From positions 4,737,501 through 4,801,500 of the forward strand of contig JAULJL010000005.1 in the NCBI GenBank assembly GCA_030761205.1: DNA of 64,000 nucleotides, in the 5' to 3' direction. The position numbers were made by a program, and so were the translations under genes. This document shows, one piece after another, positions 11,324 through 22,311 of the stretch; position 1 is the stretch's first letter; the number at the start of each line of letters is the position of its first letter. The notes under the pieces are model-generated. The model had not been told where the DNA came from, searched no databases, and worked only from the letters and a program-made list of their open reading frames with translations. This stretch comes from Fremontodendron californicum (taxonomy: Eukaryota > Streptophyta > Magnoliopsida > Malvales > Malvaceae).

Positions 11324-11627
11324 GTAATAAATGTTCATTTATTCTTTATCATTTTGGTGCAACAGGTCAACAAATTTTACATAGAACTCAATCAATTGAT
11401 ATACAAATAGCATACAATAAATTTATGTTTGGCTTAGAGCTTTTGATTTTAATTTTATCTCTGAAGATATCTCAGTTTGAAAAGTCTATTCTGACATGTT
11501 AATAGATACTTAAGCTATGACATCTATGATTATAACAATGAAAAAAACATTAATTTCTTGTAAGATTAATTAACCTTGCTTTAAGGGAAACATTTTTTTT
11601 TTATCATTTTGACAACTTAATTAGCAT

Positions 11628-11787
11628 CTATGTTACTCGGACTCGGGAATGAGTGTCCGATATGGATATGTCTCTGGCAGGGATATGCTCAATTTTTTTA
11701 AGTTTTTCTATATATTTGGAGGATCGTACCTCCATACCCCATGTTCGAATATGTGTCGGAGGGAAATGAAGAGTCGGAATAACATAG
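11628..11787 (+). mobile_element. hAT-like MITE copy 7, internally deleted
   Basis: Begins CTATGTTACTCGGACTCGGG and ends GAGTCGGAATAACATAG. A short deletion removes part of the segment before the right terminus. The flanks ATTAGCAT and GTTAGCCT agree at 6 of 8 positions, so the duplication has decayed. Confidence 0.85.
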
Positions 11788-11795
11788 GTTAGCCT

Positions 11796-14174
11796 AACTA
11801 GACTGGTGTAGAACTGGTCCTGGAAGTAATAGTCTGAGAATTGTGGATGAATCAGTTGGAACTCTTCTGAATTGAACATTAACTTGAGTATTGAATATCA
11901 TATACAAGCTTACTCTTCCATGAACATTGAAAGGAAACTTGATGCTTTCAATGTTTAATGAACTGGTCAGCAAAGCACATTGCTAAAATAGGGGGTGATG
12001 AAAATAATTACAATTTTTCTCGAAACTTGAACTCGGAAAAACAAAGAAGACTTGTTAAAAGATTGGTAGGTGACAAACTGACAATGGCATTAAGCCACAA
12101 ACAATCCACATAAACCACAACAAATCTCATGGTAAAGGGATTGCAACATCTAAGACTGATGTTCACAGCCAACTTAACTTGCAGAATATTTTTTTGTGTA
12201 ATGACCCAAACGTTGCCTAGCTAGTCTTTCACGTGGCAAGAAAGTAAACGGTACATAAGACTTTTGCTACTTCTAAGACCATTTCACCTCTTTGTTTAAA
12301 GTGATCACGTAATTGTTTAAGACATGTTTGGTATATTAGGTTTCTAATATGAAATTAATTAATCTCCATTCCAATGGAAGTTTCTACTTTAAACAGGTTT
12401 ATTCATATTCTGTTCACAGAAGAGTTCCATAATTTTCATGGCTCAAAGTCATTGGATAGAGTATAGGTTTTAATTACTATCGAAATGTTATATGGTTAAG
12501 GTGATATTTATAAAAAGAAAAGTATAATTAATTCATTATTTTTTCTTGACTTGAGTAAAAGTAATGTATTAAATGTAAAAAAATTTCTTAAAATAATAAT
12601 TAAATAATCCTTAACTAGTATCTATATGTACTCGTTAACAGGATCCAATTATTATTATATGCCAAAATAAGTGAAGAACATAAGCTTTTTTCTTGACCCA
12701 TAAATTGTTTTCTTAGTTAAAAAATGAAGAAAATTGATTCAAGGATTCTCATGAGTCATGACTGATGAGTTCTTGGAAGATCATTCAACTTAGATAAAAA
12801 AGAAAAAAGGTTCAAGTAACTGCTACTTTGAATTTGACAATGTGGAAGGTCTAAGACTAACTGCTTTGAGTAAATTTCTGATATAATACCTGCTGCAGCA
12901 ACAGCAAGGGAATCTTTCAAGGAAAAGGATTAGTGTTTGCAGTAGACTTATGCAACAATGTCCAAAATTGACTTTACCAAGTCATAAAATCCAGTCATTA
13001 CAGAAAATTCAGTGTTCTTGAAAATGCATGCAAATATTTCAATTCTAGATTGTTGTCTAACAAGTAACAACTCTGTGAGCTAACAAGTAGGTTACTAGAG
13101 AAGGTTCAGCTGCTTACCAAATCTCCTTTCTTTTCTTTTTATTATGATGATGAGAAACACCCTTATTGGCAAACCTCAACTGAATTGCAGCATACCACCA
13201 AACACAGATTTCAACTTGAATTCTAGCCACTAGGATAGGAAAATTTGACCCCAAATTGTTTTCCATGTTTACAGAATGTATTGGATATGCACCCTTTTCC
13301 ACTAAGCTAAACCCAAATGGATAAACCCCAATTGTTATATCCCGTTGTCAACAGTTATTGCAGACTATTAGTTCCTGTTGATATGTATACATGAAAAATT
13401 GAATAGGGTCAATACTACAGATGCCAACTTATTTTACTTCTATTTGTGATGATACATACGTATTCGACATGCTAATGTCATGTCTGGCAATTTTTCACAT
13501 ACATTTGAGCATCTTCAGCATTGTATCCTTATTCATTAAAAGTTGTCCAAAAGAAAGGATTGTACATGAGTCTATAGCATTTGGGTTTGCAGAACTCCAT
13601 CTTCATCAGTAAATGCAAGGCTTTATAACTTGATTAGGAACTTGGTCATTTGTGTAGCTCACAATTAGATCAAGAAAAATAAGGTCCAGGGTCCACACTG
13701 TTTTCAGCTTTCTATGCAGTTAGCTGATTGACTCTTAAAATCACATTGTCAAGACTGTTATAACTTAATTCTTTCATGGAACACGAGATTGGAGTGTCTG
13801 ATATTGTTCTTATGAAAGAAGCATCTGTTTTGGAACTTTTTTGATGTTGATATAACTTTTGTATAGTTAATTTTTGAATTTGTCCAAATATTAACACATT
13901 TCAGATCTCAAAAATAGTATTTTATAATCGGTGCTTTCATTGTTGAACTGGTCACTGAGATTCAGACATACCTTTGACATGTTGGTCCAAGTTTTGAAAC
14001 AAATTGCAATATTATTTTAATGAAGCTTAAACATACAGAGAGGCTTACATAAGCAGAGTTACATAAGCAATCCATTAAATTTGTAAAATTCAACAACAAT
14101 TGTTAAATAATGAGGGAAACATGTCCAACCATATCCACATTAAGCTTCAACTTAATGTGTATTAAAATAATGCT
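11796..14174. other. Old GLP spacer, about 2.4 kb, no gene
   Basis: I see no supportable gene. Around 12.05-12.25 kb the text resembles that near 0.73 and 7.16 kb (AAAGATTGGTAGGTGA), again showing a shared origin of the spacers. Short open frames at 13.1, 13.4 and 13.7 kb lack recognisable domains. The right end includes the presumed 3' untranslated region of the GLP ending at 14175. Confidence 0.5.
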
Positions 14175-15024
14175 CTAATTGCTATCCCACCAGAATTGTG
14201 ACTGTAGGTATTTGACCACATTTTTGTCTAGCTGGAATGCCTTGACAAGAACATCAGGATTAATGGCTGGATTTGATCCAAAGACTGCGTTTGCTATTGT
14301 AATGACACCAGGGTTTTGGCTACTCAAACCAGCAAAGGCAACAGCATTAGTTTTGCCCACATTGAGTTGGAAGTGAATTAGACCAACTGGGAAAACAAAA
14401 ACATCTCCAGGGTTGAGGATTTTGGTGATGAGACGGTTGTCCGGATTGGATGTCACAAAACCAACATAGAGTGTGCCCTCGACGACGACTAGGATCTCAG
14501 TGGCACGAGGGTGAGTGTGAGGAGGGTTTAGCCCACCATAAGGTGAATAGTCAATTCGAACCAGAGATATGCCAAGAGTGTTAAGTCCTGGTATTTGTTC
14601 AACATTGACAGTGCTAACTTTTGATCCTACTTGATTTGATGTGTTTCCTGGCATGTTGAGTCCTGAAAAGAAGAAGTCTTCTGCTTTGGCACGCATAGGG
14701 TCCTTGCAAAACTTCCCATTAACAAACACTGCAGGATTGAAAAATATATTATTTGCTACCATGCTAGGCAAAATGAAAGAATATGTTAGTATAGAACTAT
14801 TGCTTCTTTGCTGAGCTGAGTTCCTTTAGTTTAGTCATTGACATAAATATATTCAAAAATACAATTTCAAACGAAAAGAAAGAAAGAGTGGACATACCTC
14901 CATCCTTGGTGTCATTGATTGCTACACAGAAGTCTTGAAGAGGGCTAGGGTCAGAGGCAGAGGCAAATGAGGAAGCCAGAGACAAGACAGATAATAGTAC
15001 TACTAGGAAATGAACACCTTTCAT
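14175..15024 (-). CDS. GLP: Germin-like protein, gene 4 of the array
   Basis: Exons 14898-15024 and 14175-14728, with a 169-bp GT-AG intron in phase 1, encode 226 residues. A hydrophobic signal peptide precedes SDPSPLQDF. Cys33 and Cys50, the NTS sequon at residue 71, His113, His115 and Glu120 in HTHPRATE, and His161 in the second cupin motif are all kept, so the metal site looks intact. Distinctive residues are KDPMRAK after the second cysteine, and DYSPYGG where most paralogs have DYAPYGG. It ends FWWDSN. It lies on the same strand as genes 2 and 3, with spacing of about 3.7-3.8 kb from gene to gene in this old part of the array. Predicted to be a secreted wall glycoprotein; enzymatic activity not inferable. 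Confidence 0.96.
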
Positions 15025-15107
15025 TGTGGTAAGGCAGCTTTCTAGCTTAATTTCTTGTAAGTTTTATTGCTTTTGGAGGGATGAAAAATCTAAGTCTGAA
15101 ACTTGCC

Positions 15108-15115
15108 TATTTATA
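15108..15115 (-). promoter_or_regulatory. TATA box of GLP gene 4
   Basis: TATAAATA on the minus strand, 84 bp upstream of the ATG, the same distance as in the four young copies. Confidence 0.84.
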
Positions 15116-15116
15116 G

Positions 15117-15203
15117 ATTTATTATGGAGTCTTTGAACAAGTCCATGCCTTTTCATTTTACTTCTTCTATTTATTATGGAGTCTTTGAACAAGTCCATGC
15201 CTT
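15117..15203. repeat. 34-bp direct repeat in GLP gene 4 promoter
   Basis: The segment beginning TTTATTATGGAGTCTTTGAA occurs twice, at about 15117-15150 and 15170-15203, just upstream of the TATA box. One related copy (GGAGTCTTTGAAC) sits at the matching position in the young genes, so this is a local promoter duplication. Confidence 0.85.
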
Positions 15204-15807
15204 CTCAACTTTTTTTTACTGAATTTAAATATAGCCAACTTCATTGACTTTAACATATTTCTTATGTTGCTGGGGCTGCCGGCACTCCATGAAACTTTAC
15301 TTGTAATTAGATGAAGTTAAGAATGTTCCTTGTTAAAAAGTTTTGCCATTCTTTGGTTAATGTGTTACCATGGAAATAATTGATTTAATCTGATCAGGTA
15401 AAAGTCTGCCTGTATGGCTCCTATCTTACGGCATTTTGTACAATATCTGTCACTGCCATCCAGGAAGAACAATATTCATTTGATGGAACATGGAGTTTCT
15501 CATGTGTTTATCTAATCAAGCTGACTATTTAGTTCATTTCAGGGTAATTTATATGAATTGATTCATTGTTATTTATGTTAAAAGGAACTATTCAGATCAA
15601 CAGTGCATTGTTTTTCCTGGTAAGCAATTTTTTTCTTCTTTTTCCAGTTCATTCTTTTAATGGTGAAACAGGGCGGCAAACCATTGATATCCAGAGTTTT
15701 TGCAACAGGCCGGCCAATTTCACTTGGATTCCATTAATTTCAAATAGAATAGCATGATTTAAGAATTACAATGTAACAAAATTTTTTTAAGAAGATTCAA
15801 GATTGCT
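15204..15807. other. Upstream region and spacer of GLP gene 4
   Basis: No gene. The block at about 15670-15770 (GGGCGGCAAACCATTG, then CCATTAATTTCAAATAGAAT) is the best-preserved copy of a spacer block also seen near 3.3 and 6.6 kb. Confidence 0.5.
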
Positions 15808-15812
15808 GGTTT

Positions 15813-16015
15813 TGTTCAACATTTTCAAAATAACTATGGGATAGAATCCCATATAGGAAAAGAATAAAGACAATGATGTTCTTTAAATATAGAAAAGTGA
15901 ATAACTTTAATAGTTGAATAATAAGTGGGCTCAAGTGAAAATTAGACCATGGCTAACTTGGATGGTCTAGAATTATATTAATTTTATATATTAATATATT
16001 ATAAAGGCACTTGGC
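15813..16015 (+). repeat. Truncated 5' LTR of copia element
   Basis: Co-linear with the first 203 bp of the 3' LTR at 20629. The match stops at GGCACTTGGCA, where integrase-derived sequence begins. Confidence 0.9.
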
Positions 16016-16197
16016 ATATATTAAATAGAGTTCTTAACAAGGAAACTAAAATAACTCCATATTAACAATGGAAGAAAAAAAAAACGAACCTTGATTATTT
16101 GAAGATTTGGGGTTGTAGAGCTATAGTAAAAATTCTGAAACCTAAAAGGCAAAAGTTAGGTGAAAGAGGAACCGAATGCATATTTATAGGATATGCA
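16016..16197 (+). pseudogene. Copia integrase C-terminal remnant
   Basis: Conceptual translation gives the conserved copia integrase tail: a decayed LNK..ITPY, then LKIWGCRAIVKILKPKRQKL and ECIFIGYA. In-frame stops occur (for example in the segment before LKIWG). The frame is cut after FIGYA by the AT-rich insertion and picks up again near 18.21 kb. Confidence 0.85.
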
Positions 16198-18209
16198 CAT
16201 CCATACTACAAATTTTATAATTTTTGCAGCAAGGGGAGACTATCCACGTCTCCCCTTATTGTTTTTTTTTTTTTTTTGGAGTGTGTGGAAGGAAAGAGAA
16301 AGAAAAAAAAAGAACATAATTTTTTTTTTTTTGTGTTCGTATTATTTTGTGTGTTTAAAGTATTATAAATTTACATAAATTTTTACACGCTAATAATTCG
16401 TTTTATGTATACTTTTAAAAGTTCGTGTATTCGTATAGTGTTTGTGTTATTTTTCATGTTGTGTCTTAATTATTTTTCTTATATTGTGTTCGTGACGTGT
16501 TCGTGTTTGTTTTATTTTTTTGTTTTTCAAAATATTATAAATTTATATAAATTTTTACACGTTAATAATTCATTTTATGTATATTTTTACACGTTCGTAT
16601 ATTCATATCGTGTTCATGTTATTTTTCGTGTTGTGTTTTAATTATTTTTTCAATGTTGTGTTTGTATCGTATCTCAATACATCTCATATTTTACATAGTT
16701 TGTCATTGTGATTCAATTTAGAGAAAATTTTGTGTGTTCATTTCGTGTCCCAATTTATGACATATTTTGCATAATTTATCATAGTGATTCAATTTAGTAA
16801 AAAAAATTGTGTGTTCGTGATGCGTTTGTATTCGTGCTATTTTTTGTGTTTTCAAAGTATTATAAATTTATATTAATTTTTACACGTTAATAATTTATAT
16901 AAACTATTATAAATTTATAAAAAAAATGTTCATGTTAATAATTCATTTTTAAAAAATTTGTGTGTTTGTATTATTTTTTGTGTGTTTAAAGTATTATAAA
17001 TTTATATAAATTTTTACATATTAATAATTCGTTTTATGTATATTTTTAAACGTTCGTGTATTCGTATCGTGTTTGTGTTATTTTTGGTATTGTGTTTTAA
17101 TTATTTTTTCTATATTGTGTTCGTGACGTATTCGTGTTCGTTTTATTCTTTTGTTTTTCAAAATATTATAAATTTATATAAATTTTTACACGTTAATAAT
17201 TCGTTTTAGGTATATTTTTACACGTTCGTATATTCATATTGTGTTTATGTTATTTTTCGTGTTGTGTTTAAATTATTTTTTCAAAGTTGTGTTTTTATAG
17301 TGTCTCAATTCATCTCATATTTTACATAGTTTGTCATTGTGATTCAATTTAGAGAAAATTTTGTATGTTCATGTCGTGTCTCAATTTATGACATATTTTT
17401 GCATATTTTATCATAGTGAATTGTGTGTTCATGTTATTTTTTGTGTTTTCAAAATATTATAAATTTATATAAATTTTTACACATTAATAAATAGTTTTAC
17501 ACGTTACACGTTAATACATTTTTTATGTATATTTTTACACGTTCGTGTATTTATGTCGTGTTCATGTTATTTTTTGTATTGTGTTTTAATTATTTTTCCT
17601 ATGTTGTGCTCATGTCATGTCTCAATTCATGATATATTTTGCGTAATTTGTCATAATCATTCAATTTAAAAAAGAAAAATTATGTGTTCATGTTATTTTT
17701 TTTTTGTTTTTAAAGTATCAAAAATTATATAAATTTTTATATATTAATAATTAATTTTACACGTTAATAATTTGTATAAAGCATTATAAGTTTATATAAA
17801 TTTTTACACGTTCGTGTATTCGTGTCGTGTTCATGTTATTTTCGTTTTGTATTTTAATTATTTTTTCTATGTTGTTTTCGTGTCGTGTCTCAATTCATCT
17901 CATATTTTATATAGTTTGTCATTGTGATTCAATTTAGAGAAAAATTTGTGTGTTCATGTCGTGTCTCAATTCATGACATATTTTGCATAATTTGTCATAG
18001 TGATTCAATTTAAAGAAAAATTTATGTTTTCATAACGTGTTCGTGTTATTTTTTTTTGTGTTTTCAAAAATATTATAAATTTATATAAATTTTTTCACGA
18101 TAATAATTAATTTTACATGTTATTAATTTATGTGTTCATACTTCATAACATTGTTGTCATTGTTATTACAAAAATAGAAAGCGAATCGTTTCACTCGCGG
18201 CGTAATGCA
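16198..18209 (-). repeat. AT-rich CACGAAC-type tandem-repeat insertion inside copia
   Basis: About 2 kb inserted between the FIGYA and SNSKAYRF codons of the copia frame. On the minus strand it holds degenerate units containing ACACGACACGAACAC, ATTGAATCACTATGACAAAT and TATATAAATTTATAATATTT, the same family as the arrays near 25, 47, 48, 56 and 61 kb. Its left end carries a pyrimidine/purine tract and a 10-bp perfect stem (AAGGGGAGAC / GTCTCCCCTT) around the shared GTCCACGTC-type block. Short flanking similarity (ATGCA on both sides) is too weak to prove a target-site duplication. The open frames at 16.1-16.6 kb are by-products of low complexity. Confidence 0.8.
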
Positions 18210-20085
18210 GATCTTTTTCCTAGTAACAGTAAAGCATATAGGTTCATGGTAATTGAACCAAATGATTCAATTTCAATTAATACTGTTATTGAATCAAGAG
18301 ATGCAATTTTTGATGAAACTAGATTTAAATCTGTTTCAAGACAATTACAGCCACTACAATTAAATCATTCTACAAATGAGAAAGAAATTCCATTTTTCAA
18401 CGTGAAAATGATGAACCTTGTCAAGAAATAAGAAAAAGCAAAAGGATTAAAAAGACAAGAGATTTTGGACCGGATTTCTTTATGTTCCTTGTAGAAGGAA
18501 AAGGTAAAAGCATAGACAATAAAATTCTTTATTGTTTTAATGCGGAATCTGACCCTGTTACATATGAAGAGGCAATGAAATCTCAAGATTCTGCTTTCTG
18601 TAAAGAAGCAATAAACGATGAGATGGATTCAATAATGGGAAATAAAACTTGGATCTTAGTTGATCTTCCACCAAGTTCCAAACCAATAGGTTGTAAATGG
18701 ATTTTCAAAAAGAAATTGAATGTGGGTGGAACCATAGACAAATTTAAAACAAGGTTGGTAGCCAAAGGCTTTACACAAAAGCAAGGAGTTGACTACTTTG
18801 ATATTTATGCTCTAGTAGCTAGAATTGCTATAATTAGACTCTTAATTTCACTTACCTCTATCTATAATTTAGTTATTCACCAAATGAATGTTAAGATAGT
18901 ATTTTTAAATGGTGAATTAGAAGAGGAAGTATAAATGGAACAACCAGAAGAGTTTGTTATTTCAGGTCAAGAGCATAATGTTTGTAAGCTTGTTAAATCT
19001 TTATACGGGCTCAAGCAAGCACCAAAGCAATGGCACCACAAATTTGATAATTTTGTTTTAGCTAATGGCTATACAATAAATGAATCTGATAAATGCATAT
19101 ATAGAAAAATTCAAAATGGCAAAGGAGTCATAATTTGCTTGTATGTAGATGACATGCTTATATTTGGCACGGATTTGGAACAAGTTAAGGATACAAAGAA
19201 ATTTTTGTCAAATAACTTTGCAATGAAAGATATGGGTGTAGCAGATGTTATTCTCGAAATTAAAATAATCCGAGATGAAAGCACCATAGCATTGACACAA
19301 TCACATTACATTGAAAAGGTGCTTAAAAGGTTTGCTCTCTTTGATTGTATACCAGCATCTACACCTATGGATCCTCAAACAAAATTAGTATCAAATGCTG
19401 GTAGGAAAATTGATCAGATGCAATATGCAAGTGTAATTGGTTGTCTTATGCATATAATGACATGTACAAGGCCAGATATTGCATTTGCTGTTGGAAAATT
19501 AAGTAGGTACACAAGTAATCCAAGTAATTTGCATTGGCAAGCAGTAAATAGAGTACTTAGGTACTTAAAGAAAACAATTAACTATGGACTATGCTATAGT
19601 GGATATCCTTCAGTTCTAGAAGGGTATTCAGATGCTAGTTGGATTACAAGCTTGGAAGATCATGCTTCTACAAGTGGATGGATCTTCATTCTTGGTGGAG
19701 GTGCTATTTCTTGGGGTTCCAAGAAACAAACATGTATAACAGATTCCACCATGGCAGCCGAGTTTATTGCATTAGCTGCCACCACTAAAGAATCTGAATG
19801 GTTAAGGAATTTATTATATGATGTACCTATATGGCCTAAACCAATTTCAACAATTTTTATCTGTTGTGATAGTGAAGCTACTCTAGCAAAGGCATATAGC
19901 CAAGTATATAATGGAAAGTCTAGACATATTGGGTTGAGACATAGTTTTGTCCGACAATTAATTTCTGATGGAGTGATCACTGTAACCTTTGTGAGGTCAA
20001 GTGAAAACTTAGTGGATCCTTTGACTAAGAGTCTTGCTAGAGATATTAAAATAAGACCTCAGAGGGGATGGGACTCAAGCCCATA
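18210..20085 (+). pseudogene. Copia polyprotein remnant: linker, reverse transcriptase, RNase H
   Basis: Frame 1 (from about 18222) reads SNSKAYRFMVIEPND and IESRDAIFDETRF, the linker after integrase. A frameshift in the T run near 18393-18397 moves the reading to the next frame. The reverse transcriptase begins at TYEEAMKS and includes GCKWIFKKKLN and TRLVAKGFTQKQGVDY. A nonsense TAA (18932-18934) replaces what relatives read as Tyr before MEQPEEF. After it the frame is open for 383 codons, with SLYGLKQAPKQWH, the catalytic YVDDM (Asp codons at 19148 and 19151), and RNase H blocks YSDASW, TDSTMAAEF and CDSEATLAKA, ending near DPLTKSLARD. With gag, protease and most of integrase gone, it is not autonomous. 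Confidence 0.93.
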
Positions 20086-20628
20086 AATTAAAGTCATCCA
20101 TGATGGAAACTGCCAAGTCTTGAGTTCAATGAGACAAAGTACATCATTTGTATGTGACTGATAGCACTATAAATATATATAATATTCCATCCCAAGTAAA
20201 AGTGCTAGGTACTCGTAATGGTAAAGGAAGGATAAGTAATATACTCTTAATAGACCCATAACATAAATATGTTAGAGTGTTATAGTTACGAGAACACTCT
20301 CGATGGGATCTACCTATGTGAGTGTGAATTGTGGCCGCTTCTAGGAGTTCAAGGGCTTGGCTCTAACAGCACTCATGAAAAAATGACACAGACACATGGC
20401 CATAAAAGTGTCCCAGGATTCTGTGCATTGACTGGTGTTGAAGTCTTTGTGTAAGACGTGTTCGGTTAATCAAATGGAATAGTTGGTTCAAAGCTTAGTC
20501 TACCATGCAATTTCGATTAACTTTAACGTGTTTTCACTAATTGAAGGTTCAATCATAAGACACCTTCATTTATGCAATTGATTTCCAAAATTATCAAAAT
20601 CTGGATTATTTTGAAAATGGGGAGAGAT

Positions 20629-21411
20629 TGTTGAACATTTTCAAAATAACTATGGGATAGAATCCCATATAGGAAAAGAACAAAGGCAATGATGTTCTTT
20701 AAATATAGAGAAGTGAATGGCTTTAGTAGTTGGATAACAAGTGGGCTCAAGTGGAAATTGGACCATGGCTAGCTTGGATGGTCTAGAAATATATTAATTT
20801 TATATATTAATATATTATAAAGGCACTTGGCACTTGGCAAGTGCACGTGCAGCTAATAATTAATTATTTTTTGCCCGTTTTAGACAAGAGCTGCCCGGAT
20901 TTTCAAACAGATAAATTTGTTCAGACAGATTCATGTCTGAACAATATGCTGTCTGTTTATTTCAAACAGACAGATTCGTTTAGACCAGTCATGTCTATAC
21001 AAGAAGCAGCTTGTCTGTTTGAAACAGACAGATTCGTTTAGACCAGTTATGTCTGTATGAACAGACCTATAAATGCTTCTCTGATTTTCAGAAGTAAACA
21101 CACTAAAAACTTATTTCTTTTTTATTCTCTCTCATTCTTCAAGATATTTCCCAGATTCTTATATAAAGGATTGCTGCAGAAATTCTTTGTAAAAGTTTGA
21201 TAGTTTTGTTATACACTGCTCAGTGCTCAGTGGATTGGTTTCGTCAGTGCAATACGCAATCAGTCATTGGGTTTTATTGTATTCTCGAGGTTTAGACGCT
21301 GGTAACTCCTTTGCACACCTTTGGTGGGGGCGAATAAAACCTTAAAGATAATGGCATTGATACACGCCTTGAAGCTTTATTCGATTTGATTCCAGAAGTT
21401 CTGTTCTAACA
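20629..21411 (+). repeat. 3' LTR of copia element
   Basis: 783 bp from TGTTGAACATT to TTCTGTTCTAACA. It contains a short internal repeat (AAACAGACAGATTCGTTTAG occurs twice near 20.96 and 21.02 kb). A TATAAATGC-type box near 21068 could be the LTR promoter. It is followed by the GGTTT duplication. Confidence 0.92.
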
Positions 21412-21416
21412 GGTTT

Positions 21417-21627
21417 TCTATGTCCAAGTAGCAGATGACATGGTCTCAGACCCTCTCAGTTTGACATGGTCTAATCTGATATACATTCTTGGACACTCAA
21501 AACTATGACATCCATCCATAACACATCAACAACATTCCTTGTAAGATTAGCCATGCTTGATTAGGAACTTTTCAGACACCTCTTAGTAGGCGAGTAATGG
21601 ATTGCGTGCAAGTTGCATCTATAATTT
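21417..21627. other. Old GLP spacer right of copia
   Basis: Continues the spacer interrupted by the copia element: CTATGACATC, then ACATTCCTTGTAAGATTAGC resembles blocks near 3.5, 6.8 and 11.5 kb. Confidence 0.55.
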
Positions 21628-21981
21628 GCAGAAACCTAACGCTGTTGACTTTGCTGGTCTTAGCAGCCAAAAACCCAAGGTTTGTCACCATCAGTCTTGG
21701 GCCCAAACCTCATGTTCTAACCAAGGCATTCCAACTAGACATGAATTTAGTCAAATATCTTCATTCACAGTTTTGGTGGGTTATGTTATTCGGATTCGAG
21801 TGTGAGTGTCGATATGTGTATGTGTCTGACAAGGGTATATTCAATTTTTTTAAAAAAAAATTCATGTATTTGGAGAGTTTTTGGAACGTCATATTTTCAT
21901 ACACATACCTGAATATGTGTCGGACATGAATACTTCAGAAAAAAAAAGTCGAAGCAACATAGTTGGTGGGACTACAACTAG
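21628..21981 (+). pseudogene. Plus-strand germin-like protein relic split by a MITE
   Basis: The plus strand encodes a decayed GLP C-terminus: KPNAVDFAGLSSQ, then after a frameshift and short deletion HVLTKAFQLD and LVKYLHSQFWW. The MITE at 21781-21962 interrupts it. Skipping that element and one copy of its duplication, the frame goes on as D-Y-N and a TAG stop at 21979-21981, the usual GLP ending. Every other GLP in the window is on the minus strand, so this relic marks a local inversion or an inverted duplication. There is no metal-binding motif 1, so it is not functional. Confidence 0.88.
21781..21962 (+). mobile_element. hAT-like MITE copy 8, inside GLP relic
   Basis: Begins TTATGTTATTCGGATTCG and ends GTCGAAGCAACATAG, with 8-bp TTGGTGGG on both sides (21773-21780 and 21963-21970). 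The duplicated target is the conserved W-W coding region of the GLP relic, so the uninterrupted target can be read directly. Confidence 0.92.
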
Positions 21982-22311
21982 ACAAACATTTCCACTACTA
22001 TAAACTTTGTGAAGTAAAAGTTTTTTATTTTAGATTATATATGTTTGGCATGTTTCAATTGTTACAACAAACATTCTTGTTGAAAATACAGAATAAAGAG
22101 GTTTTAATTCTATGTACCTCTTTTTCTGAAAGGTTATCTCTATCTTGAATTTGGTTTTATTATAAACTACAAATCTGTAATGATTTTTTATTTTTTTTGA
22201 GAGATAATATGAAATTTATTAATAAAAGAGGATACATCATCCATCAAGGCAATATAATCAATTAAAAACACCCAAAAGAACAAAATACCAAAACTTAGCA
22301 CCCCTGCCATC

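Larger units (their letters stand above)
15813..21411 (+). mobile_element. Ty1-copia retrotransposon, decayed and nested
   Basis: Bounded by the 5-bp direct repeat GGTTT (15808-15812 and 21412-21416). LTRs start TGTT and end CTAACA. The 3' LTR (20629-21411, 783 bp) is complete and follows a purine tract AAAATGGGGAGAG. The 5' LTR keeps only its first 203 bp, to 16015, where a deletion joins it directly to the integrase C-terminal region; the rest of the LTR, the primer-binding site, gag, protease and most of integrase are gone. The comparable parts of the two LTRs differ at about 13 sites, mostly G-to-A or C-to-T type differences with A or T in the 5' copy. A 2-kb AT-rich tandem-repeat block interrupts the integrase end. 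Confidence 0.93.

Noticed and set aside
18482..18934. Stand-alone 150-residue protein
   Set aside because: It is the start of copia reverse transcriptase, in the same frame as the following 383-codon stretch and separated from it only by one nonsense codon.
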